Below, in pieces: positions 7,191-14,295 of a stretch of 14,295 nucleotides of DNA. The stretch's first letter is position 1, and the number at the start of each line of letters is the position of its first letter. Under the pieces are notes generated by a model. That model was given only the letters and a program-made list of their open reading frames with translations. It ran no database searches and had not been told where the DNA came from. Location of the stretch: the NCBI GenBank assembly GCA_016926235.1, contig JAFGOZ010000599.1:1-14295 (forward strand), in the 5' to 3' direction. This DNA is from Bacteroidales bacterium. Lineage in GTDB: Bacteria; Bacteroidota; Bacteroidia; Bacteroidales; UBA10428. Both the position numbers and the translations under genes were made by a program.

Positions 7191-8630
7191 ATGAGAAATA
7201 AAAAGTTAAATATATCAGTCAAAGCATTCGTATTGATTCTTCTTTCTATAAATATATTATTGGCCTTACTTTCAAAACCAATCACTGATTTGGGAGATGC
7301 GGGTTCATATATATTATTCAGTAAAGTAATTCTAGGTTTGGAGGATGCAAACTTTGCTCACAGATCACCACTATATTCTATTATCATGGCTGGTTTTATG
7401 TTAATATTTCAGCCTCCATATCTTTATTATGCCATTATTTATTTTCAATATTTATTAGTCGGGTTAACGGCATGGATGATTTTCAAGATTTTCAGGTCCC
7501 TGTTCATGAAAGATGGTCCTGCAATGCTAATTAGTCTATTGTTTAATCTGTCATTATCAACGATCTACTATGCGAATATAATTTTAACTGAGATAATTAC
7601 TGTTTTTTTATTGGTTTTATCTGTATATACATTCATAAGATTAGCTAAAGAATTCTCATTCAAAAGACTTATTTTTTTAGGTATTGAGCTTGGGTTATTA
7701 TCATTAGCAAGGTTTAATGCAATACCATTAACAATAACTTTTTCATTATTGATAATATATATAATAATTCAAAAGAAAATATCATTAATTAGTACGGGTA
7801 AATCATTTATTTCATTCATCGTCCCGTATCTAATAATTATTAATTTATGGTGTATATATAATTATACTAACAATAGCTTCTATGGACTTTTTCCAAGATC
7901 TGCTGGAGGTATACCAAGAAATGTAGTAGTAGCATCCATTCGAACATATAATCAGGTTTCCGAAAAAAATAAACCTATTTTAGCTATATTTCTGAAAGCA
8001 AGAGAACAACATTTAAAAACAACCCCTGAAAAATTAAAAGGAAGCCTGTCAAGATTTGATAAACTTGGTATACTAAATGACCTGTATTCAGGTTTTTCGA
8101 TTTATTCTAATGCCTATTCAGAATTAAAAGACTTCTTTTATTTAAAAGATGATGCAGGAGAGTATGAAATGAACCTGAACTTAAAGAGTTTTTACGAAGA
8201 GATTTACAGACAAAATAGAGCCTTTATCATAAAAATGCGATTTGTATCTTTCTTCTCAAGCTTTCGGGCAGCAACATCATCATTACCTGATAACTATGGT
8301 AGAATTAATACAAACATATTACCTTCACTAATATTTATTATTTTTAAACTTGGAATATTCTTTATATCTGTTTTTGTATTCTTATTATCTTTTGTTTTTA
8401 TTTTCCATACTGTTAAAAACAATTGGCAAGCTGATTTACCAATATTGATTTCTTATGCGATTTTGCTATCATTCTGGGGTATAAACTTTTATTTCATTAC
8501 TGTTAATGATGCAAACAGATATAAGTTTCCAGCTGAACCGTTTTTATTTGGGATTTTTATATATTATTCTTATAGTTTAAACAAAATATTGAAAAAATTC
8601 ATCAAGAATCAGTATGCGAAATATAGTTAA
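7191..8630 (+). CDS. Polytopic membrane protein, probable GT-C (PMT/ArnT-like) glycosyltransferase
   Basis: Protein of 479 residues with about 11 hydrophobic helices and a large hydrophilic loop at roughly 235-370. Seen: acidic residues Asp33 and Asp36 lie in the first loop right after helix 1 (ITDLGDAGSY), followed by AHRSPLYS at 56-63. Near the C-terminus there is ANRYKFPAEPFLFG. Together these resemble GT39/PMT_2 and ArnT-type GT-C enzymes, in which an acidic residue in the first periplasmic loop is catalytic and the donor is a polyprenyl-phosphate sugar. On that reading the protein would transfer a sugar on the periplasmic side, using donor made by the GT2 protein three genes upstream. 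A Wzy-type polymerase is the main alternative, as both are large polytopic proteins with a big loop, but the acidic first loop and RSPLY motif favour GT-C. The start is 4 bases after wecE. The gene is among the most AT-rich in the window. Confidence 0.68.
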   Translation: MRNKKLNISVKAFVLILLSINILLALLSKPITDLGDAGSYILFSKVILGLEDANFAHRSPLYSIIMAGFMLIFQPPYLYYAIIYFQYLLVGLTAWMIFKIFRSLFMKDGPAMLISLLFNLSLSTIYYANIILTEIITVFLLVLSVYTFIRLAKEFSFKRLIFLGIELGLLSLARFNAIPLTITFSLLIIYIIIQKKISLISTGKSFISFIVPYLIIINLWCIYNYTNNSFYGLFPRSAGGIPRNVVVASIRTYNQVSEKNKPILAIFLKAREQHLKTTPEKLKGSLSRFDKLGILNDLYSGFSIYSNAYSELKDFFYLKDDAGEYEMNLNLKSFYEEIYRQNRAFIIKMRFVSFFSSFRAATSSLPDNYGRINTNILPSLIFIIFKLGIFFISVFVFLLSFVFIFHTVKNNWQADLPILISYAILLSFWGINFYFITVNDANRYKFPAEPFLFGIFIYYSYSLNKILKKFIKNQYAKYS

Positions 8631-8728
8631 CTCAAATATTATAGAATATGGTTTTCGGATATTACTAAAAAAATATCGCATTAGGATTTTTCTTCAAATG
8701 ATACTAAGTATAACGACCTTTCTTGACA

Positions 8729-9646
8729 ATGGAAAAAATATTAATTACTGGAGGAGCTGGTTATAAAGGAATTATTCTTACAAAGAAATTATTAGACCAA
8801 GGTTACAATGTAACAGTGCTAGATAATTTTATGTACGGTTATGATTCAATTCTACATTTGGTTACTAATCCAAAGCTTACTATTGTTAAGGCAGATATTA
8901 GGAATAAAATTGAGAACATAAAAAAATATGATGTAATTCTTCACCTTGCTGGCATAAGTGGTTTCCCAGCCTGTGCAGCAAATCCCCATTCCGCCCATCT
9001 GATTAATGTTGAAGCTACCCGAAAAATTATTCAATCCCTGAATAAGGGACAACTATTGATTTATGCTTCAACTACTTCACTCTACGGAAAGTCCGGCAAA
9101 CCTTGTGACGAAGAAACAAATGTTGATCCAGTTAGTACGTATGCTATGACAAAACTTGCCGCAGAAGAAGTAGTTATGCAAAAGGAGGATGTAATTAGTA
9201 TGCGATTTGCCACAGTGTATGGATTTAGCCCTAAAATGAGAATGGATTTGATGATAAATGATTTTACATACAAAGCAGTAAAAGAGGGGGTATTGGTTTT
9301 ATTTGACAGTTATGCGAAAAGGACCTTTATGCATGTAATTGATGCTGCTGATTGTTATCTATTTGCTATGAATAATTTTACAAAAATGAGAGGCGGTATT
9401 TATAACGCAGGAGGGAATAATTTGAATTACTCAAAAATCGATATAGCAAAAATGATTAAAAATAAATGCGATTATAATATAATTGACTCTGAGATGAAAG
9501 ATAAGGATCTGAGACATTTCGAAGTTAGTTTTGATAAAATTGAAAAGCTGGGATTCAAACCTAAATTCTCAATTGAATATGGAATAAATGAATTGATCAA
9601 GGTATTTAGCTTCTATGAGTATTATTCGCATTTCAGGACTATATAA
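8729..9646 (+). CDS. Extended-SDR NDP-sugar epimerase/dehydratase
   Basis: Cytoplasmic NAD(P)-dependent nucleotide-sugar enzyme of 305 residues. The frame could open at a TTG at 8723, but the ATG at 8729 gives the usual SDR start, MEKILITGGAGYKG. Seen: Rossmann glycine motif GGAGYKG at 8-14 with Lys where most epimerases have Ile; LDNFMYG at 31-37; the HLAGISGFPACAANP block at 72-86; the catalytic Ser/Thr region YASTTSLYG (112-120); and Tyr138 and Lys142 of the YxxxK motif (YAMTK). The RTFMHVIDAADCYLFAM segment and a NAGG motif occur in the C-terminal substrate domain. The MYG and GFPAC blocks mark a subgroup of SDR enzymes often annotated only as epimerase/dehydratase in sugar clusters, so the exact reaction is unknown. 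It stands 98 bases after the membrane protein and 13 bases before an aminotransferase, which suggests it prepares the keto-sugar or sets stereochemistry in that pathway. Confidence 0.85.
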   Translation: MEKILITGGAGYKGIILTKKLLDQGYNVTVLDNFMYGYDSILHLVTNPKLTIVKADIRNKIENIKKYDVILHLAGISGFPACAANPHSAHLINVEATRKIIQSLNKGQLLIYASTTSLYGKSGKPCDEETNVDPVSTYAMTKLAAEEVVMQKEDVISMRFATVYGFSPKMRMDLMINDFTYKAVKEGVLVLFDSYAKRTFMHVIDAADCYLFAMNNFTKMRGGIYNAGGNNLNYSKIDIAKMIKNKCDYNIIDSEMKDKDLRHFEVSFDKIEKLGFKPKFSIEYGINELIKVFSFYEYYSHFRTI

Positions 9647-9659
9647 GAACATCTGAATC

Positions 9660-10835
9660 ATGAATAAAAAAAACAAACATCTTGCTATTAACGGGGGAAA
9701 TCCGGTTACCAAAGAAAATATTATAATTCATAAACCATATTTGCTTGAAGATGACTTTATTGCTGTAGACAGATCATTGCGAAGCACATTTGTAAGTGGA
9801 GATGGGCCTGATTGCAGAAAATTTGAAGCTAATTTAAAGCAATATTTGGGAGTTAAGCATGTCCTTTTTACAAACTCATGTACAGGTGCACTTGACTTGG
9901 CATTTATGATAAAAAAATTCCCTGCCGAAGGAGAAGTTATTGTACCTAATTTTACTTATACCTCAACTGCTCTGGCACCTTTATTGAATAACCTCAGAAT
10001 AATTCTTGTAGATGTTTACAAGGAAAATGGAAATGTTGATATTTCGAAAATAAAACAAGCAATTACCTCTAATACCGTGGCTATTATGCCTGTAGATTAT
10101 GCTGGGAATCCTGCCGAAATGGATGCAATTAATGAAATTGCCAGAAAACATAGGTTATATGTTGTACATGATACTGCCCAGTCAATTGGATCAACTTTGA
10201 AAGGCAAATTAACTGGATCAATGGCAGATGTTAGTTGCTTCAGTTTTCATGGAACAAAAAATATAACGACTGGTGAAGGAGGTGCTCTTGTTACAGATAA
10301 TGATGAGATTGCTGAATTGGTTAAAATAGCACGTGATAAAGGGACTGATAAATGGGCTTATATTTCAGATCCTACACGAAAAGGATTTTATGAATATGTT
10401 TCTTTAGGTAATAGTTACGTGCAATCCAATATTTTAGGAGCACTGGGAGTTACACAATTAAATAAGATTGAAATTATTCTACAAAAGAGAAAAGAAATAG
10501 CCAACTATTATATAAGTGAGCTAAAAGGAATAACGGAAATAGAATTACCAACAATTACTAATAAATCAGAAATTAATTGGCATCTTTTCTATATACTAGC
10601 GCCCCCCGAAGATAAATTATGGATTATGGATGCATTAAGAGCCGAAGGCATTGGTTGTAATGTTCACTATAATCCACTTCATATGAATTTGTTATTTAAG
10701 AATTTAGCGCATCCAGATTTAGAAAATTCTGTAAAATTCTATAACAGGTTACTTCGGTTGCCAATCTATCCTTCTTTAGAAGAAGAAGAAGCTAAATTAG
10801 TAATTAAAGCGGTTAAAAAGGTATTTGGTTATTAG
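9660..10835 (+). CDS. DegT/DnrJ/EryC1-family sugar aminotransferase (second copy type)
   Basis: PLP-dependent aminotransferase of 391 residues, expected to convert an NDP-keto-sugar to the amino sugar. Seen: a short leader LAINGGNPV as in the AHBA-synthase/StrS side of the family, TNSCTGALDL (phosphate contact), VIVPNFTYTSTALAPL, VDYAGNPAEMD, VVHDTAQSIGS with Asp171, and SFHGTKN with Lys200 as the expected PLP lysine, then TTGEGGALV. RDKGTDKWAY and YVSLGNSYVQSNILGALGVTQL parallel the WecE blocks of the earlier gene, so the two may share a WecE-like ancestor. The motifs differ throughout, however, so this is not a recent duplicate. The product isomer cannot be read. The gene lies between the SDR enzyme and the WbqC-family protein with spacings of 13 and 10 bases, marking it as part of one operon and one sugar pathway. 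Confidence 0.9.
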   Translation: MNKKNKHLAINGGNPVTKENIIIHKPYLLEDDFIAVDRSLRSTFVSGDGPDCRKFEANLKQYLGVKHVLFTNSCTGALDLAFMIKKFPAEGEVIVPNFTYTSTALAPLLNNLRIILVDVYKENGNVDISKIKQAITSNTVAIMPVDYAGNPAEMDAINEIARKHRLYVVHDTAQSIGSTLKGKLTGSMADVSCFSFHGTKNITTGEGGALVTDNDEIAELVKIARDKGTDKWAYISDPTRKGFYEYVSLGNSYVQSNILGALGVTQLNKIEIILQKRKEIANYYISELKGITEIELPTITNKSEINWHLFYILAPPEDKLWIMDALRAEGIGCNVHYNPLHMNLLFKNLAHPDLENSVKFYNRLLRLPIYPSLEEEEAKLVIKAVKKVFGY

Positions 10836-10845
10836 ATATGTTGAA

Positions 10846-11601
10846 ATGAAAAGGATAGTAATAATGCAACCATATTATTTTGCCTGGTATGGTTTCTTTG
10901 AACAGTTTAAATTAGCAGATATTTATGTTTTTTATGATGATGTTCAGTATATTAAACGATCCTTAATGAACAGAGTAACCATTAGGACAAAAGATGGAGA
11001 CAGATGGATGACAATCCCAGTAAAAAAAGTTAATCAAGGAGCTCTAATTAACGAAATAAGGTGCGATGAAGAACATAATTGGATAGAAGATCATTTAAAC
11101 ATCCTTTGGCAATCCTACAAAAATACACCCTATTTCAATGATATGTATGAAATAGCGCTGAGCGTTCTTAAAAATAGTAGTAATAAACTCGTAGATATTA
11201 CAATAAATGCTATTAATAAGGTAGTTGAGTATTATGAGTTGAATATAACTACCCAGGTTTATAAATCTTCTGAACTAAATATTGAAGGAGAAGGAACACA
11301 GCGACTTATAAATATTTCATCAGCTCTAAATGCAAATGTATATCTTACCGGTATGGGTGCGCTGAGATATATGGATTTCAACCTATTTGATAAAGAAGGG
11401 ATTATAGTTGAGTTCATCAATTATGCAAAAACTCCATATAAACAATACTATCATGGTTTTAATCCATATGTATCAATATTGGATTTGATTGCAAATATTG
11501 GGAAATGTGGTACCGAGTATATGACCTCAGATACTATGCACTATAGTGAATTTGTTAACACATCGGTAGCTCAGGAATATATTATGAAAAAAAGAACTTA
11601 A
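10846..11601 (+). CDS. WbqC-family protein
   Basis: Protein of 251 residues, probably cytoplasmic. A TTG at 10825 could extend the frame into the previous gene, but the ATG at 10846 begins the family pattern directly (MKRIVIMQPYYFAWYGFFEQ). Seen: the conserved QPYYFAWYGFFEQ, ADIYVFYDDVQYIKRSLMNR, WMTIPV and HNWIEDH segments, and the C-terminal YLTGMGALRYMD block, all diagnostic of the WbqC family found in O-antigen and capsule clusters. No membrane helix or signal peptide is visible. The biochemical role of the family is, to my knowledge, not firmly established. A role in acylating an amino sugar, possibly with an amino acid, fits its position between an aminotransferase and a GNAT acetyltransferase, but that is inference. 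Flanking spacings are 10 bases on each side. Confidence 0.88.
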   Translation: MKRIVIMQPYYFAWYGFFEQFKLADIYVFYDDVQYIKRSLMNRVTIRTKDGDRWMTIPVKKVNQGALINEIRCDEEHNWIEDHLNILWQSYKNTPYFNDMYEIALSVLKNSSNKLVDITINAINKVVEYYELNITTQVYKSSELNIEGEGTQRLINISSALNANVYLTGMGALRYMDFNLFDKEGIIVEFINYAKTPYKQYYHGFNPYVSILDLIANIGKCGTEYMTSDTMHYSEFVNTSVAQEYIMKKRT

Positions 11602-11611
11602 AATCTTTATT

Positions 11612-12142
11612 ATGGAATTAGAAAGCAAAACTATAAGACTTCGCACATTGAAGCTCTCAGATCTGAGCGTATTATATAAATGGCACCAAAACAAAGAAAT
11701 AAGAATGAATGCTATGGTTCATCCTTATCCTGTTTCGTTGGAATCAGAAGAATCATGGTTAAAAAATATATTAGAGGATAAATCTAACAGTAAAATATAT
11801 TTTGGAATCAGCGAGAAAGAATCTACTGCTATAGTAGGATATACATCCTTAATAATGATTGATTGGATCAGCAGAAATTGTAAATATGGAATTATAATAG
11901 GCAACAAGTCAAATCGAAACAAAGGCTATGGACAATTAGCAACTAAAATGACAATTGACTATGCATTTAGTAATTTAAACTTAAATAAAGTGTCACTGGA
12001 AGTATTAAAGAACAATAATATTGCTTTGCATATCTATGAGAAGCTTGGGTTTATTAGAGAAGGGGAATTGAAAAATCATTTCTACTGGGAAGATCATTTC
12101 CATGATGTGGTTATTATGTCAATCTTTAGAGATTCTTTCTGA
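11612..12142 (+). CDS. GNAT N-acetyltransferase (RimJ/RimL, Acetyltransf_3 type)
   Basis: Cytoplasmic acetyl-CoA-dependent transferase of 176 residues, the usual length for this type. Seen: the N-terminal strand pattern TIRLRTLKLSDLSVLYKWHQNKEI; motif A IIIGNKSNRNKGYGQLATK with the acetyl-CoA loop RNKGYG at 102-107; motif B NNNIALHIYEKLGF (134-147); and a C-terminal FYWEDHFHDVVIMSIF strand. Proteins of this class in sugar clusters (for example PseH) acetylate an amino group of a nucleotide-activated amino sugar. Here the acceptor may be the amino group put on by the second aminotransferase, or an aminoacyl group added later. A true ribosomal-protein acetyltransferase is unlikely inside this operon. 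The stop shares one base with the next start (TGATG), so the two genes are probably translationally coupled. Confidence 0.87.
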   Translation: MELESKTIRLRTLKLSDLSVLYKWHQNKEIRMNAMVHPYPVSLESEESWLKNILEDKSNSKIYFGISEKESTAIVGYTSLIMIDWISRNCKYGIIIGNKSNRNKGYGQLATKMTIDYAFSNLNLNKVSLEVLKNNNIALHIYEKLGFIREGELKNHFYWEDHFHDVVIMSIFRDSF

Positions 12143-13194
12143 TGCTAGCACATTTACTAATACCGCCCAAATATTCATTGGTCAATATCATTAATAAGGT
12201 TTTTACCCAAGAAGGCTTCACTTGTATGAACATTAATTTTAGTAACAGTATTAATAGAATTGATAACAAAATTAATACTCAGATATTTCGTGCACCAGAT
12301 ATAATTCGTAGAAAATGGGAAAGATATTTATTAAAAAAAATAAATGAGTGGTATTTAATCCAATTTATAAATCAAAAGCCAGATCTCGTTTTTATTTATA
12401 ACAATGCATTTGTATTGCCGGAGACTTTGATTTGGTTAAAAAGAAGAAATGTAAGAATCGTCTTCTTCTTGGGGGACAACCCTTTGTTTACACATACTAG
12501 CAGGTATAATCTGGCAATTTTAGATTATGCTGATGCAATATTTGTACCTGATACCTTCTGGGAAAAGCAGCTTAAAAAAACAGGATTATCTCGTGTTTAT
12601 TATCTTATGTTACCTCTTCCTGATGAAGATTATTACCCAGTGTCGCCAGAAACCATTGATAAAGAGTTTAAAGAACATTATAGAGCAGATATTTTCTATA
12701 TTGGAATGGGCTACAATGATTCATGGGGTTATAAAAAAGCAAAATTCTTGAGTTATTTTACAAATTATGATTTAAAACTATACGGGAATAAAGCATGGAG
12801 GAGATGGTTTCAGTTTTTTCCTGAACTTGAAAGATTTTATACTGAAACCAACAAGTATATACCTACTTCGGATCTAAATAAAATCTATAATCTGACTAAA
12901 ATAATTCCTGTTGACGGAAATCCTGGTATTTTTAATGGTATTCACCTGAGGACACTGGAAGCTCTTGCTGCAGGTGCTTTACCACTCATGGAATACAATA
13001 TGGACATGAATATTGTTTTTGAGGGTGTTGAAGAACTTCCAGTTGTGAAAGATTTTAGAGAAATACCTGATAAGGCAGTCTTGTTTTTAAACGATGAAAA
13101 GTTGAGGATTAAGACTGTGGATGAAATGAAAATGAGCTTTTTGAGTAAATATAGTTTAAAGGCAACTGCTGATACTATTCTCCAGAAACTATAA
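12142..13194 (+). CDS. CgeB-like glycosyltransferase (GT-B, group 1 C-terminal type)
   Basis: Protein of 350 residues with no membrane helix, likely a cytoplasmic glycosyltransferase that adds a sugar during repeat-unit assembly. Seen: an N-terminal Rossmann-like half including KPDLVFIYNNAFVLPETL and IVFFLGDNPLF; a central IFYIGMGYNDSWGYKKAKFLS segment that starts the second half; and the C-terminal donor-binding block NGIHLRTLEALAAGALPLMEY at about 266-286, the diagnostic motif for CgeB and group-1-like transferases. The sugar and linkage cannot be inferred. It is the last gene of the same-strand run, coupled to the GNAT gene by a one-base overlap, so its donor may be the sugar produced by the four preceding genes. 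A 204-base AT-rich stretch follows before the insertion sequence. Confidence 0.83.
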   Translation: MLAHLLIPPKYSLVNIINKVFTQEGFTCMNINFSNSINRIDNKINTQIFRAPDIIRRKWERYLLKKINEWYLIQFINQKPDLVFIYNNAFVLPETLIWLKRRNVRIVFFLGDNPLFTHTSRYNLAILDYADAIFVPDTFWEKQLKKTGLSRVYYLMLPLPDEDYYPVSPETIDKEFKEHYRADIFYIGMGYNDSWGYKKAKFLSYFTNYDLKLYGNKAWRRWFQFFPELERFYTETNKYIPTSDLNKIYNLTKIIPVDGNPGIFNGIHLRTLEALAAGALPLMEYNMDMNIVFEGVEELPVVKDFREIPDKAVLFLNDEKLRIKTVDEMKMSFLSKYSLKATADTILQKL

Positions 13195-13398
13195 TTCTAA
13201 GCATTATTACTATATATTTTTTTAGTCAGTTTTAAATAGCATGCCTTAATATGATATTCCTTATTTATTCAATTGATTTTTTAGACGGCTAGTCGCGCAT
13301 GTTAAATTCATAACTATCTTGACTTATCCAATTTACTTACGAGATAATTTTATTGTCTTGTTAATACTAATAGAAGTATTTATTTAAGAAGATCACCC
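13195..13398. other. AT-rich spacer between the operon end and the insertion sequence
   Basis: No gene is visible. A short AT-rich inverted repeat, AATACT (13363-13368) and AGTATT (13375-13380), is too weak to call a terminator. A small GC-rich patch, GACGGCTAGTCGCGCAT at 13284-13300, stands out in the AT-rich background and is nearly palindromic at its centre; its meaning is unknown. The boundary with the insertion sequence is approximate. Confidence 0.5.
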
Positions 13399-13402
13399 AG
13401 TG

Positions 13403-13449
13403 CTGTCCGGTTAAGAATCCCATAATGATAACTGACCTTCATCGGACAG
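13403..13449. repeat. Inverted repeat spanning the transposase stop codon
   Basis: CTGTCCG (13403-13409) and its exact reverse complement CGGACAG (13443-13449) are separated by 33 bases that contain the transposase stop codon. The outer arm lies within the probable IS terminal repeat. The pair could form a stem in RNA reading into or out of the element, or be a subterminal transposase-binding site. The short arm length leaves chance possible. Confidence 0.4.
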
Positions 13450-14295
13450 GTTTTTAATTAAATTTTTGTTTTCAAAGAGTTCTTTGATAGGGGTCTTCTC
13501 AAAAAGAGTAAGCCCCAGAGTTTGAGCGAAAGTATATAGACTGATGGCCAGATTAAGTTTTTTCTTTGCAATGGCAATCATCAGGTAAGTACATACAGCA
13601 ATCCAGATTTGGCAATGAACAGCGTTTTGACTGGTTCCGTAGAAGGTCTTGATATGCAAGTGTTGCTTAATCCATTTGAAGAAAGGCTCAATCTTCCATC
13701 TTTCCCGATAAAGTTCTGCAATGGACAAAGCAGGAAGGTTAAAATCATTAGTCATGAAGGAATATACAGTACTTGTAGCATAGTCTTCGTAGATGACCAG
13801 CCGAAACTGCTCGGGATAGAATTTAGAAGATTTGTACCTTGTGAGTCGTACAACCTGATCACTGATCAACCCAGCTTCTTTGTCAACCTCAGTCGAGGAA
13901 ATGACCTTACATTTGAGGTTGTCTTTGGCTCTGGTCACAAAGAATGCACGAGCCTGATGGAAAAGGGTGTAGAGCCGAAAGAAGTCTATGTAACCCTTAT
14001 CCATGATGTAATATGAACCTGGCTCTACAGGCATTGCATCAAGTAAGTTAACGTCATGAACAGAACCTTCGGTAATGTTGATGAAAACGGGAATGGATCC
14101 ACGAAGATCCAGCAAGGTGTGCATCTTTACAGCGCCCTTCTGATGATGGAATTTGGCCCAGGGGTAAAGACTCAGGCAAAGGTCAATAGTTGTGCTATCA
14201 AACGCATAGACCACATTGTCCAGGTCAACCCAGAAGTCATTGTCATCGATATACAGGGGCCTTGCCTGCTTGATGAGGATCTGAGCGAAATCGGC
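13411..14295 (-). CDS. IS4-family DDE transposase, C-terminal part (5' end outside the window)
   Basis: The minus-strand frame stays open to the window edge, giving about 294 residues of the C-terminal portion. A GTG at 14214 is an internal valine codon, not the start: the frame continues upstream as ADFAQILIKQARPLYIDD and beyond. Seen: the first catalytic Asp in YAFDSTTIDL, the second in YIMDKGYIDF, and the third region YRERWKIEPFFKWIK, which fits the IS4-family Y-(2)-R-(3)-E-(6)-K signature exactly and includes the catalytic Glu. All three DDE residues are present, and no frameshift or stop interrupts the visible part, so the element may be intact and active, subject to the missing N-terminus. 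It faces the polysaccharide operon tail to tail. The protein ends in LSLWDS a few bases inside the IS end. Confidence 0.92.
   Translation of the reverse strand, partial: ADFAQILIKQARPLYIDDNDFWVDLDNVVYAFDSTTIDLCLSLYPWAKFHHQKGAVKMHTLLDLRGSIPVFINITEGSVHDVNLLDAMPVEPGSYYIMDKGYIDFFRLYTLFHQARAFFVTRAKDNLKCKVISSTEVDKEAGLISDQVVRLTRYKSSKFYPEQFRLVIYEDYATSTVYSFMTNDFNLPALSIAELYRERWKIEPFFKWIKQHLHIKTFYGTSQNAVHCQIWIAVCTYLMIAIAKKKLNLAISLYTFAQTLGLTLFEKTPIKELFENKNLIKNLSDEGQLSLWDS

Larger units (their letters stand above)
13399..14295 (-). mobile_element. IS4-family insertion sequence, one end only
   Basis: The element runs off the right edge of the window; only the transposase 3' end and the adjacent terminus are present. 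The outer end is placed near base 13399 because the likely terminal inverted repeat (around AGTGCTGTCCGGTTAA, 13399-13414) directly adjoins the transposase stop. The matching far repeat and the target duplication cannot be seen, so this boundary is approximate. GC is higher than in the neighbouring genes, in keeping with a separate origin. Confidence 0.75.

Noticed and set aside
8723..8728. TTG start two codons before the SDR enzyme's ATG
   Set aside because: The ATG at 8729 gives the standard SDR N-terminus just before the Rossmann strand.
9660..10835. Recent tandem duplication of wecE
   Set aside because: The two aminotransferases share family motifs but differ at most positions in the blocks compared, and they sit in different gene contexts; separate acquisition or ancient divergence fits better.
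10825..10845. TTG start extending the WbqC-family protein into the previous gene
   Set aside because: The ATG at 10846 begins exactly at the conserved family N-terminus.
12527..12751. 74-residue frame inside the CgeB-like glycosyltransferase gene
   Set aside because: Out-of-frame shadow of a well-supported gene.
13363..13380. Possible terminator hairpin AATACT/AGTATT
   Set aside because: Six A/T-rich pairs with no GC core and no clean T run; not stable enough to call.
13609..14016. Plus-strand 135-residue frame opposite the transposase
   Set aside because: It lies wholly antisense to a transposase with intact DDE and YREK motifs and shows no family features of its own.

Overview
The window is part of a surface-polysaccharide (capsule or O-antigen type) biosynthesis locus, probably from a member of the Bacteroidetes. 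The taxonomic guess rests on the low GC of most of the window, the lack of recognisable Shine-Dalgarno sequences, a Wza-type lipoprotein with a C-terminal hydrophobic helix next to a Wzc-type kinase with an extremely tyrosine-rich tail, and an IS4-type element. It is an inference, not a database result. No tRNA, rRNA or CRISPR array was seen.

Layout: bases 1-652 hold the 3' part of a GDP-L-fucose synthase gene in GC-rich DNA. Next come the export genes on the same strand: a Wza-type outer-membrane lipoprotein (706-1506) and a Wzc-type chain-length regulator/tyrosine kinase (1551-3941). A 496-base AT-rich gap (3942-4437) separates them from a tight run of biosynthetic genes. The first group (4438-8630) is a membrane-anchored GT2 glycosyltransferase, a WecD-like N-acetyltransferase, a WecE-like sugar aminotransferase and a polytopic GT-C-like membrane protein. 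The second group (8729-13194) is an NDP-sugar SDR epimerase/dehydratase, a second DegT-family aminotransferase, a WbqC-family protein, a RimJ-type GNAT acetyltransferase and a CgeB-like glycosyltransferase. A minus-strand IS4-family transposase (13411 to the window end, 5' part outside) closes the window.

How they fit together: WecE and WecD homologues would convert dTDP-4-keto-6-deoxy-D-glucose (made by RmlA/RmlB, not in this window) to dTDP-4-acetamido-4,6-dideoxy-D-galactose (Fuc4NAc). The flanking GT2 and GT-C proteins could load and transfer a sugar by way of a polyprenyl phosphate. The second group looks able to make another N-acylated amino sugar, perhaps carrying an aminoacyl group, and to transfer it with the last glycosyltransferase. 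The Wza/Wzc pair would export the polymer. No Wzx flippase, Wzy polymerase or initiating phosphoglycosyltransferase is visible here, so the locus must continue outside the window or depend on genes elsewhere.

The most notable structural signal is an abrupt change in base composition inside the Wza-type gene near base 870, from about 60% to about 20% GC over 30-base blocks. It suggests a recombination junction between a conserved locus edge and a variable, imported polysaccharide cassette.
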